Origin: Longibaculum muris
GTDB lineage: Bacteria; Bacillota_I; Bacilli_A; Erysipelotrichales; Coprobacillaceae
Direction of reading: 5' to 3'
Assembly: GCF_004343035.1 (NCBI RefSeq)
Contig: NZ_SMCQ01000001.1
Span: forward strand, 124,001 to 188,000
Length of the DNA: 64,000 bases
Shown here piece after piece: positions 41,915 to 49,117 of the stretch. The position numbers and the translations under genes are program-made. Every line of letters starts with the position of its first letter. Within the stretch, counting starts at the first letter, position 1. The notes under the pieces are model-generated. The model was not told the DNA's origin. It did no database searches and saw nothing but the letters and a program-made list of their open reading frames with translations.

Positions 41915-43024
41915 ATGAAAAAAATGAATAAAAATACATTATTTAAAATGCTTGTTGTTGTTTTACTTATTGTATCATTAAGTTGTAATGGATTCTTACT
42001 CTATAAAGTCCTAGGTTCAACAACATCAAACACATCAACAAATTCAAATGCTAAAATTGAGACAGTTAATTATGATGTGAAAACAGATTTAACCAAAGTT
42101 ATCGCTTCAGCTAAAGAATCCACAGTCGGAGTTGCTGTTTATCAAGGAAATAAATTATCTGGTAGTGGAAGTGGCGTGATTTATAAAACAGATGGTAAGA
42201 CTGTTTATATTATTACTAATCATCACGTTATTGATGGTGCACAATCTATTGAAGTTATTTATTCTAATGGAAAATCAGTCAAAGCTAACCTAATTGGTAG
42301 TGATAAATATGGTGATATCGCAGTATTAAAAATGACAGTAGATTTTGATGTCAAAGCCTTTAAGACAGGAGATTCAGAATTATTAGAAGCTGGGGAACCA
42401 GTTCTTGCAGTTGGAAGTCCATTAGGAATTGAATATGCGGGAACAGTGACTCAAGGAATTGTTTCGGCACCTAAACGTACAGTTTCAGTTGATTTGAATA
42501 ATGATGGTAAAGAAGATTGGGATATGAATGTTATTCAAACAGATGCGGCTATCAATCCAGGAAATAGTGGAGGTGCATTGGTTAATGCAGCTGGTGAGCT
42601 TGTTGGTATTACATCTATGAAATATTCTTCTGAATCAGTTGAAGGAATGGGATTTGCATTACCAATTAATGATGCCGTTAAACTTGTTGAAGAAATTATT
42701 TCAACGGGAAAAGTTAATCGTCCAACATTAGGTATTTCTGGAGTTTCATTGGATGGATATTCATCATATGAATTATATATGTATCGTATTCAAACAAATT
42801 TAAATAAAGGAATTTATATTGCGGGAGTACAAAGTGGTTCTGCAGCAAGCAATGCAGGCATTGAAGTTGGCGATGTCATTACCAAATTTGATAATGAAGA
42901 AATTACTTCATACAAGGATTTCTTGACAAAACTTTATTCCAAAAAACCAGGAGATAGTGTAAAATTAACGATAAATCGTAATGGTTCTACATCTACACTT
43001 ACAGTGAAACTTGGTTCTTCATAA
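41915..43024 (+). CDS. htrA: HtrA-like membrane-anchored serine protease
   Basis: Surface quality-control protease of the DegP/HtrA family, 369 residues. Residues 9-31 form a signal anchor. The trypsin-like domain carries the triad His104 (TNHHVIDG), Asp134 (YGDIAVLK) and Ser218 (NPGNSGGAL). A PDZ domain (residues about 270-365) contains GIYIAGVQSGSAASNAGIEVGD and ends KLTINRNGSTSTLTVKL. Expected outside the membrane, degrading misfolded secreted proteins. Monocistronic, with a terminator close behind. Confidence 0.95.
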   Translation: MKKMNKNTLFKMLVVVLLIVSLSCNGFLLYKVLGSTTSNTSTNSNAKIETVNYDVKTDLTKVIASAKESTVGVAVYQGNKLSGSGSGVIYKTDGKTVYIITNHHVIDGAQSIEVIYSNGKSVKANLIGSDKYGDIAVLKMTVDFDVKAFKTGDSELLEAGEPVLAVGSPLGIEYAGTVTQGIVSAPKRTVSVDLNNDGKEDWDMNVIQTDAAINPGNSGGALVNAAGELVGITSMKYSSESVEGMGFALPINDAVKLVEEIISTGKVNRPTLGISGVSLDGYSSYELYMYRIQTNLNKGIYIAGVQSGSAASNAGIEVGDVITKFDNEEITSYKDFLTKLYSKKPGDSVKLTINRNGSTSTLTVKLGSS

Positions 43025-43025
43025 G

Positions 43026-43053
43026 GAAAGACGAAAGGTCTTTCTTTTTTTTT
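43026..43053 (+). terminator. htrA terminator
   Basis: Stem GAAAGAC/GTCTTTC with a 5-base loop and nine Ts. Confidence 0.82.
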
Positions 43054-43084
43054 AGAAAAAATATATAATGAAGGCGGTGATATT

Positions 43085-43945
43085 ATGAATAAAGAATTAA
43101 AAAGACAATTAATTTTATCAGGAATTCTCGTATGTTTTATTATTTCAACATTGTTTTTATGGTATAACAATTTTATGTTTCATACTTATGTTAATACCGA
43201 TGATTATCAATATTGTTTTGCTGGTGGAAATGAAGAACTTTCTATTGATGGATATCAGTTCTACAAAAATAAAGAAGGACAAAAACATGGTAATGCAAGA
43301 ATTATAGCATTAAAAGATCAATTTTTATTAAAAGATGATTCTATCCATGTGATTGTTACATCTTTAAAAGATAAAGATTTGGTTTTTGAACATCAATTAT
43401 CTGTTAAAGGAGATAATGAAGTATTAACCTTGAGTGAAGATGAAACAAAAGAAAAATTATCAGAAAATGATTTGACACAATTATCAGTGCAAATTATCAT
43501 TAAACGACAAAATAAAACAGTTTATGATCAAACAGTGCCTTTACAAAAACAAGATGTTTATACATATAATGGGGCAAATAAAGATTACGCTATTTCTAAT
43601 GTGTATGTCACTTCTTCATGGCTAAAAACAGGTGATTTTTCTTCAAAGATTAAAAATATTGAAAAACAATATCCATATATGATTATTGATTATTTATATC
43701 TTAAAGATAATGGTCAACAAGATAATATTAATGATTATGAAAGATTTGCTTATATAAAAGGAAAAACAGCTGATATTTTGAAAAATACTAATCGAATTAG
43801 TGTATATTATGATGAACAAGGTAGTTTGTTAGATAGACCTATTAATTGTGTTGTGACATTAATGAAAGACGATAAACAACAAAAAGGATACACATTTATG
43901 TTAGAATTGCATGGTTCATTAAAGGTGGTGGATGATCATGAGTAA
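43085..43945 (+). CDS. Membrane-anchored extracellular protein, unknown
   Basis: A 286-residue protein not recognised as a named family. Residues 8-28 (LILSGILVCFIISTLFLWY) form one membrane anchor. The rest should lie outside: mixed strands with many Lys, Asp, Gln and Tyr. The middle (LKDDSIHVIVTSLKDKDLVFEHQLSVKG) looks like a beta-sandwich. No catalytic motif. It follows htrA by 60 bases with its own GGCGGTGAT ribosome site. It overlaps the next membrane-protein gene by 8 bases, so the two probably work together. Confidence 0.7.
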   Translation: MNKELKRQLILSGILVCFIISTLFLWYNNFMFHTYVNTDDYQYCFAGGNEELSIDGYQFYKNKEGQKHGNARIIALKDQFLLKDDSIHVIVTSLKDKDLVFEHQLSVKGDNEVLTLSEDETKEKLSENDLTQLSVQIIIKRQNKTVYDQTVPLQKQDVYTYNGANKDYAISNVYVTSSWLKTGDFSSKIKNIEKQYPYMIIDYLYLKDNGQQDNINDYERFAYIKGKTADILKNTNRISVYYDEQGSLLDRPINCVVTLMKDDKQQKGYTFMLELHGSLKVVDDHE

Positions 43946-44399
43946 AGCAAGAAAAGATATGATAACAATTTATATGTTTAGAAATGCTTTAGCCACATTG
44001 TTTGCAGCTTTTGCTTCATTTATGATTTCATTGATTCATTATTATCAATGTACTTTTGCTGAAGCTTTACAAAGATTATTTGTTTTTGATATTTATACAA
44101 CATTATATTTCTTGCTCATATGGCTGTTTGATTATTTAATTTTTGAAATTTCAAAGATTATTTATGATATTTATGAAGAAAAAGTCACTTTCTTGCCATG
44201 TATTGCTTTACTGGTTTTATGTGGGGTTATTTTCTTTATTCCTATCTTAGACTTATTTCAGTATAATTTATGTATATTGTTTCTATTAATTTGTTTAAGA
44301 ATGGTGAAAGAAATGTGGAAAAGAACACCAGAATTATTTAAATGGGCACATCGTTTGGTTGATCAAAGAAAAAAGAGACCAGAATCTGGTCTAAAGTAA
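43938..44399 (+). CDS. Small polytopic membrane protein, unknown
   Basis: A 153-residue protein with about four hydrophobic helices (ATLFAAFASFMISLIHYY, TLYFLLIWLFDYLIFEIS, FLPCIALLVLCGVIFFIP and NLCILFLLICLRMV) and a basic tail. No family recognised. The start is ATG 43938, 6 bases after GGTGGTGG; another in-frame ATG at 43932 overlaps that site. Its stop runs 9 bases into the convergent sspI gene, so no terminator separates them. Confidence 0.7.
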   Translation: MSKARKDMITIYMFRNALATLFAAFASFMISLIHYYQCTFAEALQRLFVFDIYTTLYFLLIWLFDYLIFEISKIIYDIYEEKVTFLPCIALLVLCGVIFFIPILDLFQYNLCILFLLICLRMVKEMWKRTPELFKWAHRLVDQRKKRPESGLK

Positions 44400-44582
44400 T
44401 TTTGAAAGACTTTGCAAGAATTGCATTTGAGAAGAAGCGTCTAGTGAGTTATAGTATTCTTCAAAAAGAACACCTAATCCAACTAAGATTGTTTCTTCTT
44501 TTGATGCTATACCATCATCTATAGTTTGTTTAAGCTGACTAGCTGAAAAGCCTTTTAAGTTCATTAATAATGCCTCGCGCAT
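44391..44582 (-). CDS. sspI: Small acid-soluble spore protein SspI
   Basis: A 63-residue spore-core protein matching SspI. The match covers REALLMNLKGFSASQLKQTI, then the strongly conserved VGLGVLFEEYYNSLD (LPGLGVLFE in Bacillus). Support from context is strong: an excellent sigma-G promoter upstream, an AAGGGTG ribosome site, and the same neighbourhood as Bacillus, where sspI is followed by a SpoU-type methyltransferase gene and pheST. Here sspI is divergent from them. Confidence 0.9.
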   Translation of the reverse strand: MREALLMNLKGFSASQLKQTIDDGIASKEETILVGLGVLFEEYYNSLDASSQMQFLQSLSKLL

Positions 44583-44601
44583 ATTATCACCCTTTCTTAT
44601 A

Positions 44602-44631
44602 TAATATGGGTGATTTTCACATGTTTATTCA
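44602..44631 (-). promoter_or_regulatory. Sigma-G promoter of sspI
   Basis: On the minus strand TGAATA (44626-44631), 17-base spacer, CATATTA (44602-44608). This is an almost exact sigma-G forespore promoter (TGMATA and CATACTA), 20 bases before the sspI start. Confidence 0.8.
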
Positions 44632-44640
44632 AGGAGTTTT

Positions 44641-45306
44641 ATGAAAAGTTATCAAATTATGTTTAATCAAGAACTCATTTCTTATGATGTTTATTTTAAG
44701 AATATGAAGTCAATTCGGATAAGAGTGAAAGAAGGTCGTATTCAAGTGAGTGCACCTTATTATACACCAATTTCTTTTATTGAAGAAAATTTATATAAAT
44801 ATCAAGATAAATTATTACCTCAATTAAAAAAATATGTTCCTTATGCAATTTATCAAAATCAAGGTTATGTTATGATTTATGAAAAGAAATATACTCTCTC
44901 AGTGAGAGATGTACAAATAATGAAATGTCAAATTCATGAAGATGTTTTGTATGTCTATCATTCTCGTATACAAGATTGTGTAGAAATGTATTTGAAAAAA
45001 ATATTGATGGATTATCTTCAAGAAAAGATTATTGAATATTTGGCATATGATTTTGATTTAGATATGCCTTTGATAGAAATTAAAAAATATAAAGGTCGAT
45101 GGGGAAGTTGTTTTTATAAAGACAATAAAGTAACTTTTAATTTATCATTAATACATTTGCCGAAAGATTTAATTGATTATGTTATTGTGCATGAGTTAGC
45201 ACATTTTTTACAAGCCAATCATTCCCATTTATTTTATCAGGAAATTGAAAAGAGAATGCCAGATTATAAACAAAGACAAAAAAGATTGAAGGAGATTCAT
45301 ATATGA
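44641..45306 (+). CDS. YgjP-like metallopeptidase (M48-related)
   Basis: A 221-residue zinc peptidase-like protein of the YgjP/DUF45 family. The metal site is VIVHELAHFLQANHSHLFYQEIEKRMP, giving HExxH plus a downstream His and Glu. The preceding YKGRWGSCFYKDNKVTFNLSLIHLP is the family signature. No signal sequence. Substrate unknown. It starts behind AAGGAG and overlaps the methyltransferase gene by 4 bases. Confidence 0.9.
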   Translation: MKSYQIMFNQELISYDVYFKNMKSIRIRVKEGRIQVSAPYYTPISFIEENLYKYQDKLLPQLKKYVPYAIYQNQGYVMIYEKKYTLSVRDVQIMKCQIHEDVLYVYHSRIQDCVEMYLKKILMDYLQEKIIEYLAYDFDLDMPLIEIKKYKGRWGSCFYKDNKVTFNLSLIHLPKDLIDYVIVHELAHFLQANHSHLFYQEIEKRMPDYKQRQKRLKEIHI

Positions 45307-46031
45307 TTACATCATTACAAAATGAAACCATAAAAGAAATTATGAAATTAAAACAGAAAAAATATCGTGATGAAAAAGACTTATTTTTAGTTGAAGGATA
45401 TCATTTGGTTGAAGAAGCTAGAAAAGCCAATTGTATTCAAATGCTTATTACAACTTTAGAGGAGAAATTTGTAGAAAAAACGCTTTATGTTTCTGATAAA
45501 GTGATGGAAAAGTTAGCTTTTACAAAAAGTCCTCAACCTATTATGGCTATCTGTTATAAAAATAAAAATCAGGAATTATTAAAAGCAGGGAAAAGATATT
45601 TGTTGTTGGATGGATTGCAAGATCCAGGAAACGTTGGCACAATTATGCGTACAGCCTTAGCTTTTGGATATGATCAAATCATTATGTCAAAAGATTGTGT
45701 TGATTTATACAATGATAAAGTTATTCGTTCAACACAGGGGGCTTTGTTTCAAATGAATACATGTATCATGGATTTAAAAGAAGCCATTACTTTTTTAAAA
45801 CAACAAGGGGTTAAAGTCTATGGAACATGTTTACAAAATGCACAAAGTATTGATCAACATCAAAGATACAGTCAAATGGCTTTTGTTATGGGAAATGAAG
45901 GACAGGGGGTTCATCAGGAAATTTTAGATTTATGTGATGAACGCTTGTATATTCCGATTCAATCTATTGAATCTTTAAATGTAGCCATTGCCGCTGCAAT
46001 TACAATGTATCATTTTAAGGAGATGAATTAA
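45303..46031 (+). CDS. TrmH/SpoU-family RNA 2'-O-methyltransferase
   Basis: A 242-residue SPOUT methyltransferase. Motif 1 is LLDGLQDPGNVGTIMRTALAFG, motif 2 is FVMGNEGQGVHQEIL, and motif 3 is IPIQSIESLNVAIAAAITMY, which form the knotted AdoMet site. Residues 1-90 carry an L30e-like RNA-binding domain (DEKDLFLVEGYHLVEEA). The position before pheST matches Bacillus ysgA. It probably methylates rRNA; the position is not predictable. One-base overlap with the next gene. Confidence 0.94.
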   Translation: MITSLQNETIKEIMKLKQKKYRDEKDLFLVEGYHLVEEARKANCIQMLITTLEEKFVEKTLYVSDKVMEKLAFTKSPQPIMAICYKNKNQELLKAGKRYLLLDGLQDPGNVGTIMRTALAFGYDQIIMSKDCVDLYNDKVIRSTQGALFQMNTCIMDLKEAITFLKQQGVKVYGTCLQNAQSIDQHQRYSQMAFVMGNEGQGVHQEILDLCDERLYIPIQSIESLNVAIAAAITMYHFKEMN

Positions 46032-46909
46032 TGGACTTAACGCATGATCAAATTTGTCAGGATATGATTCATTCATCTATTCAAGATATAAAAGATTTTC
46101 GTCGTAAAACAAAATTTATATGCATTTTATTAGCTCTTTTATGTGTTTTTATATTTTCTAAAACAGATATAAATATATTTGGTTTTTCATTGCATTATAA
46201 TTTAGGATTAGGATGGATAGGTCTCATCATAGCTTTTGTCCTCGTTATATTTATCATAATAGGATATAATGTTTGCTTATCTTTCCATGAATTAACTGTT
46301 TCTAATCATATATTATCGCTTGTCAATGAAAAATGTGATCCTTTACGCGCCAATTATGTTTATACACAATTGATAAAACAAAAAGTTTTAAATGAAGAAA
46401 ATATATGTATGGATCTCATATCGGTCTTACAATTACAAAATCATCAGGAAAGAATTCGAGATTTGTTAAATCAATATCCAAATGCTGGAACAAAAAATAA
46501 TCATCGGATTGTTGCTGAATTTGAATTGCTTAGTGAAGAAGAAAAAATAAAAAGGCATGAGGAGTTTTATCAACAAAATATTGCCATCATTGAAAGTATG
46601 CAATTGAAAAATAAAAAAGCTGATTCGAAAAGTTTTGAACTTGTTAAAAAAAGTCACTTAGCACAATATTTAATGTATCAAAAAGATTATTTAAAGGCGA
46701 TTGAACTCCTTCAGGAATTAGCTTCATTATCACCTGTTTATCAAGTTATATCAGCCTTAAAAATGGGAAAATGTTACATGGCATTAAATGATAATGAACG
46801 AGCAATAAAGAATTTTGAATATGTTATAAATCATGGAAATACAATGTATGCGGTTATTGAAGCAAAAGAATTGATGAAAAAATTGGAGGAAAAGAAAGAT
46901 GAGTGTTGA
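46031..46909 (+). CDS. Membrane protein with TPR-like C-terminus, unknown
   Basis: A 292-residue protein. Two hydrophobic helices lie at about residues 30-80 (FICILLALLCVFIFS and LGWIGLIIAFVLVIFIIIG). The C-terminal 110 residues form TPR-like helical repeats (HLAQYLMYQKDYLKAIELLQELASLSPVYQ, then ALKMGKCYMALNDNERAIKNFEYVI), a protein-protein interaction scaffold. No enzyme motif. It overlaps genes on both sides by 1 and 11 bases, so it is co-translated with the methyltransferase and the DUF4299 protein. Confidence 0.75.
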   Translation: MDLTHDQICQDMIHSSIQDIKDFRRKTKFICILLALLCVFIFSKTDINIFGFSLHYNLGLGWIGLIIAFVLVIFIIIGYNVCLSFHELTVSNHILSLVNEKCDPLRANYVYTQLIKQKVLNEENICMDLISVLQLQNHQERIRDLLNQYPNAGTKNNHRIVAEFELLSEEEKIKRHEEFYQQNIAIIESMQLKNKKADSKSFELVKKSHLAQYLMYQKDYLKAIELLQELASLSPVYQVISALKMGKCYMALNDNERAIKNFEYVINHGNTMYAVIEAKELMKKLEEKKDEC

Positions 46910-47783
46910 TATTGTTATTAAACAAAAAGGGTTTTTTAAAAAGAAATTATCATTAAAAGATATTTTAATGAATCATTTTGCTTATGGATGTTATGATGAT
47001 AATTATATTTTAAAACCTAATGAATGTGATAAAAATGAAGTTATTCTTTATAATCCTAACCATATTGCTAGAGGGATAAGTGTGGTATGGAATGAAGCTG
47101 AAACCAATCAGATAGGATTACATATGCTGTTACCAACAACTTGTGAAGAAATTGATGATTTTTATATGTTAATTGAGCATCTTTGTCGTTTATGGAAAAC
47201 CGATAGTTTTGAACAAGATGGAGAGATTCATTCGATAAAAGAAATTGAAACCATCAAATTAGGGTTAAAGGATTTTAACTATGATACGATGAAAAGTTTT
47301 TTAACTGAACATGAAAATGGAAATTTCTTTTGTGCAATGTGGCCCTATTACTTTAACTCAAAAGATGTTATGAATTGGTTAGATGATCATGAATTATCTC
47401 ATTTTTCTAAAGATATCCATAATAATCAAGTGATTGATTTATATTATTGTGCTCCGCGTTATTATCGAATGAAAGATGAACAAATTTTAGGTGTGTATAC
47501 AATCACTGCAACTGTTGATACTGTTTTTCCAACTGAACCTTTAACACCATTTTCTTGTGTGAATTTTCAAACGGGTGAAAGTATAACTGCTAATCAAAAT
47601 ATTGTGACTTTTTATTCTTTAGAAAAGGAAGAAATTCTTGGAGATGTTCCATTTGATGATTTTATGAGTGAAATTTCTAAAAAAGAATTACATGAATTTG
47701 ATGCGTTGCATTTTTATTTTGATGGTTTAAGTGAAGAAGAAATAGAAAGTCTCAATCAGAAATTTCCATCAAGGATGGGGTAA
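46899..47783 (+). CDS. DUF4299 family protein
   Basis: A 294-residue soluble protein resembling the DUF4299 family of Firmicutes. N-terminal VDIVIKQKGFFKKKLSLKDIL, then YDDNYILKPNECDKNEVILYNPNHIARGI, and LPTTCEEIDDFYMLIEHLCRLW are the recognised blocks. The function of the family is unknown. No membrane segment. It overlaps the TPR-like gene by 11 bases and ends the operon before the pheS leader. Confidence 0.72.
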   Translation: MSVDIVIKQKGFFKKKLSLKDILMNHFAYGCYDDNYILKPNECDKNEVILYNPNHIARGISVVWNEAETNQIGLHMLLPTTCEEIDDFYMLIEHLCRLWKTDSFEQDGEIHSIKEIETIKLGLKDFNYDTMKSFLTEHENGNFFCAMWPYYFNSKDVMNWLDDHELSHFSKDIHNNQVIDLYYCAPRYYRMKDEQILGVYTITATVDTVFPTEPLTPFSCVNFQTGESITANQNIVTFYSLEKEEILGDVPFDDFMSEISKKELHEFDALHFYFDGLSEEEIESLNQKFPSRMG

Positions 47784-47807
47784 AATGATTGAAAATGAAA
47801 AAAGACT

Positions 47808-47835
47808 TGTTTTTATGTGTAAGATTGGCTATAAT
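47808..47835 (+). promoter_or_regulatory. Promoter of the pheST leader
   Basis: TTGTTT near 47808, about 16-base spacer, TATAAT at 47830-47835, just before the T-box leader. Confidence 0.65.
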
Positions 47836-47841
47836 ATGAAA

Positions 47842-48061
47842 AGTAAACACGATGAAAAGGACAAGTAGGTAAAGAATTTGTTAAAGAGAGGAAAACAAAT
47901 GCTGTGAGTTTTCTAACAATGCATTTATTGAATTCACCTTGGAGTGCGACTAATCATCGCCGTATTCACAACGTTACTGTGATCAAAGTGCATAACAGAT
48001 GAATGTTATGAATTAGGATGGTACCGCGATTATAATCGTTCCTATATGGAGCGATTTTTTT
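47842..48061 (+). promoter_or_regulatory. T-box riboswitch controlling pheST
   Basis: The leader opens with a typical GATGAAAAGGACAAGTAG and has the T-box core TTAGGATGGTACCGCGA at 48013-48029, followed by a terminator. A possible specifier is TTC at 47933-47935, followed by A, matching phenylalanine tRNA. Uncharged tRNA-Phe should allow transcription of pheS and pheT. Confidence 0.93.
48034..48061 (+). terminator. T-box terminator before pheS
   Basis: Nine-bp stem AATCGTTCC/GGAGCGATT with a TATAT loop and a T-run. Confidence 0.85.
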
Positions 48062-48078
48062 ATTTGAAGGAGGAAATT

Positions 48079-49113
48079 ATGGACGAATTATTACAAATTA
48101 AAGATGAAGCCCTAACAAAGATTCATGATTGTACATCTTTAAAAGATTTGAATGATTTAAGGGTATTCTATTTAGGGAAAAAAGGACCAATGCAAGCTGC
48201 TATGAAATCTATGAAAGATATGTCTAAGGATGAAAGAGCGGCATTTGGACAAGTTTCTAATAAAGTGAAACAAGACATTACACAAGCTATTGAAGATAAG
48301 AAAGTGGCTTTAGAAGAAGCTGAAATGAATGCGAAACTTGCAAGTGAAAATATTGATATTACTTTACCTAGTACTGCTTTACCATTAGGAAGTTTACATC
48401 CATTATCAGTGGTTAAAAATGATATTGAAGAATTATTCTTAGGTATGGGATATCAAGTAGCTGAAGGACCTGAAGTGGAAAGTGATCATTATAACTTTGA
48501 GTTAATGAACTTACCAAAAGGACATCCTGCAAGAGATATGCAAGATACTTTCTATATTGATGAAAATACTTTGATGAGAACACATACTTCACCAGTTCAA
48601 GCACATGCGATGATTGCGGCGCAAGGAAAAGGACCTATCAAAGTCATTTGTCCTGGAAAAACATATCGTCGTGATGATGACGATGCAACACATTCACATC
48701 AATTTATGCAATGTGAAGGATTGGTTGTTGATAAAAATATTACAATGGCTGATTTAAAAGGAACTTTAGAAGTTTTTGCTAAAAAAATGTTTGGGGAAAA
48801 ACGTAAGATTCGTTTAAGACCATCTTATTTCCCATTTACTGAACCAAGTGTGGAAGTAGATATCAGCTGCCATAACTGTGAAGGAAAAGGTTGTCCAATG
48901 TGTAAACATACAGGATGGATTGAAATTTTAGGGGCTGGTATGGTTAACCCAAAAGTGCTTGAAATGTGTGGCTTTGATCCAGAAGTTTATCAAGGATTTG
49001 CCTTTGGAATTGGGTTAGAACGTGTGGCTATGTTAAAATACAACATTGATAATATTAGAGATTTTTATAATGATGATTTAAGATTCTTAAATCAATTTGG
49101 GAGAAAGGGGTAA
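48079..49113 (+). CDS. pheS: Phenylalanine-tRNA ligase alpha subunit
   Basis: Catalytic subunit of the (alpha-beta)2 PheRS. Residues 1-85 form the N-terminal coiled coil. Class II motifs follow: [20 protein letters not shown], then motif 2 ([20 protein letters not shown]) and motif 3 ([16 protein letters not shown]). [18 protein letters not shown] cysteine cluster lies in the core, as in many bacterial PheS. The start is ATG 48079 behind GGAGG; a longer frame runs back into the terminator and is rejected. 344 residues. pheT starts 4 bases later. Confidence 0.97.
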   Translation: MDELLQIKDEALTKIHDCTSLKDLNDLRVFYLGKKGPMQAAMKSMKDMSKDERAAFGQVSNKVKQDITQAIEDKKVALEEAEMNAKLASENIDITLPSTALPLGSLHPLSVVKNDIEELFLGMGYQVAEGPEVESDHYNFELMNLPKGHPARDMQDTFYIDENTLMRTHTSPVQAHAMIAAQGKGPIKVICPGKTYRRDDDDATHSHQFMQCEGLVVDKNITMADLKGTLEVFAKKMFGEKRKIRLRPSYFPFTEPSVEVDISCHNCEGKGCPMCKHTGWIEILGAGMVNPKVLEMCGFDPEVYQGFAFGIGLERVAMLKYNIDNIRDFYNDDLRFLNQFGRKG

Positions 49114-49117
49114 GCCA

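Noticed and set aside
48046..48078. Longer pheS start within the T-box terminator
   Set aside because: It lies in the terminator stem; ATG 48079 is preceded by GGAGG and gives the normal N-terminus.
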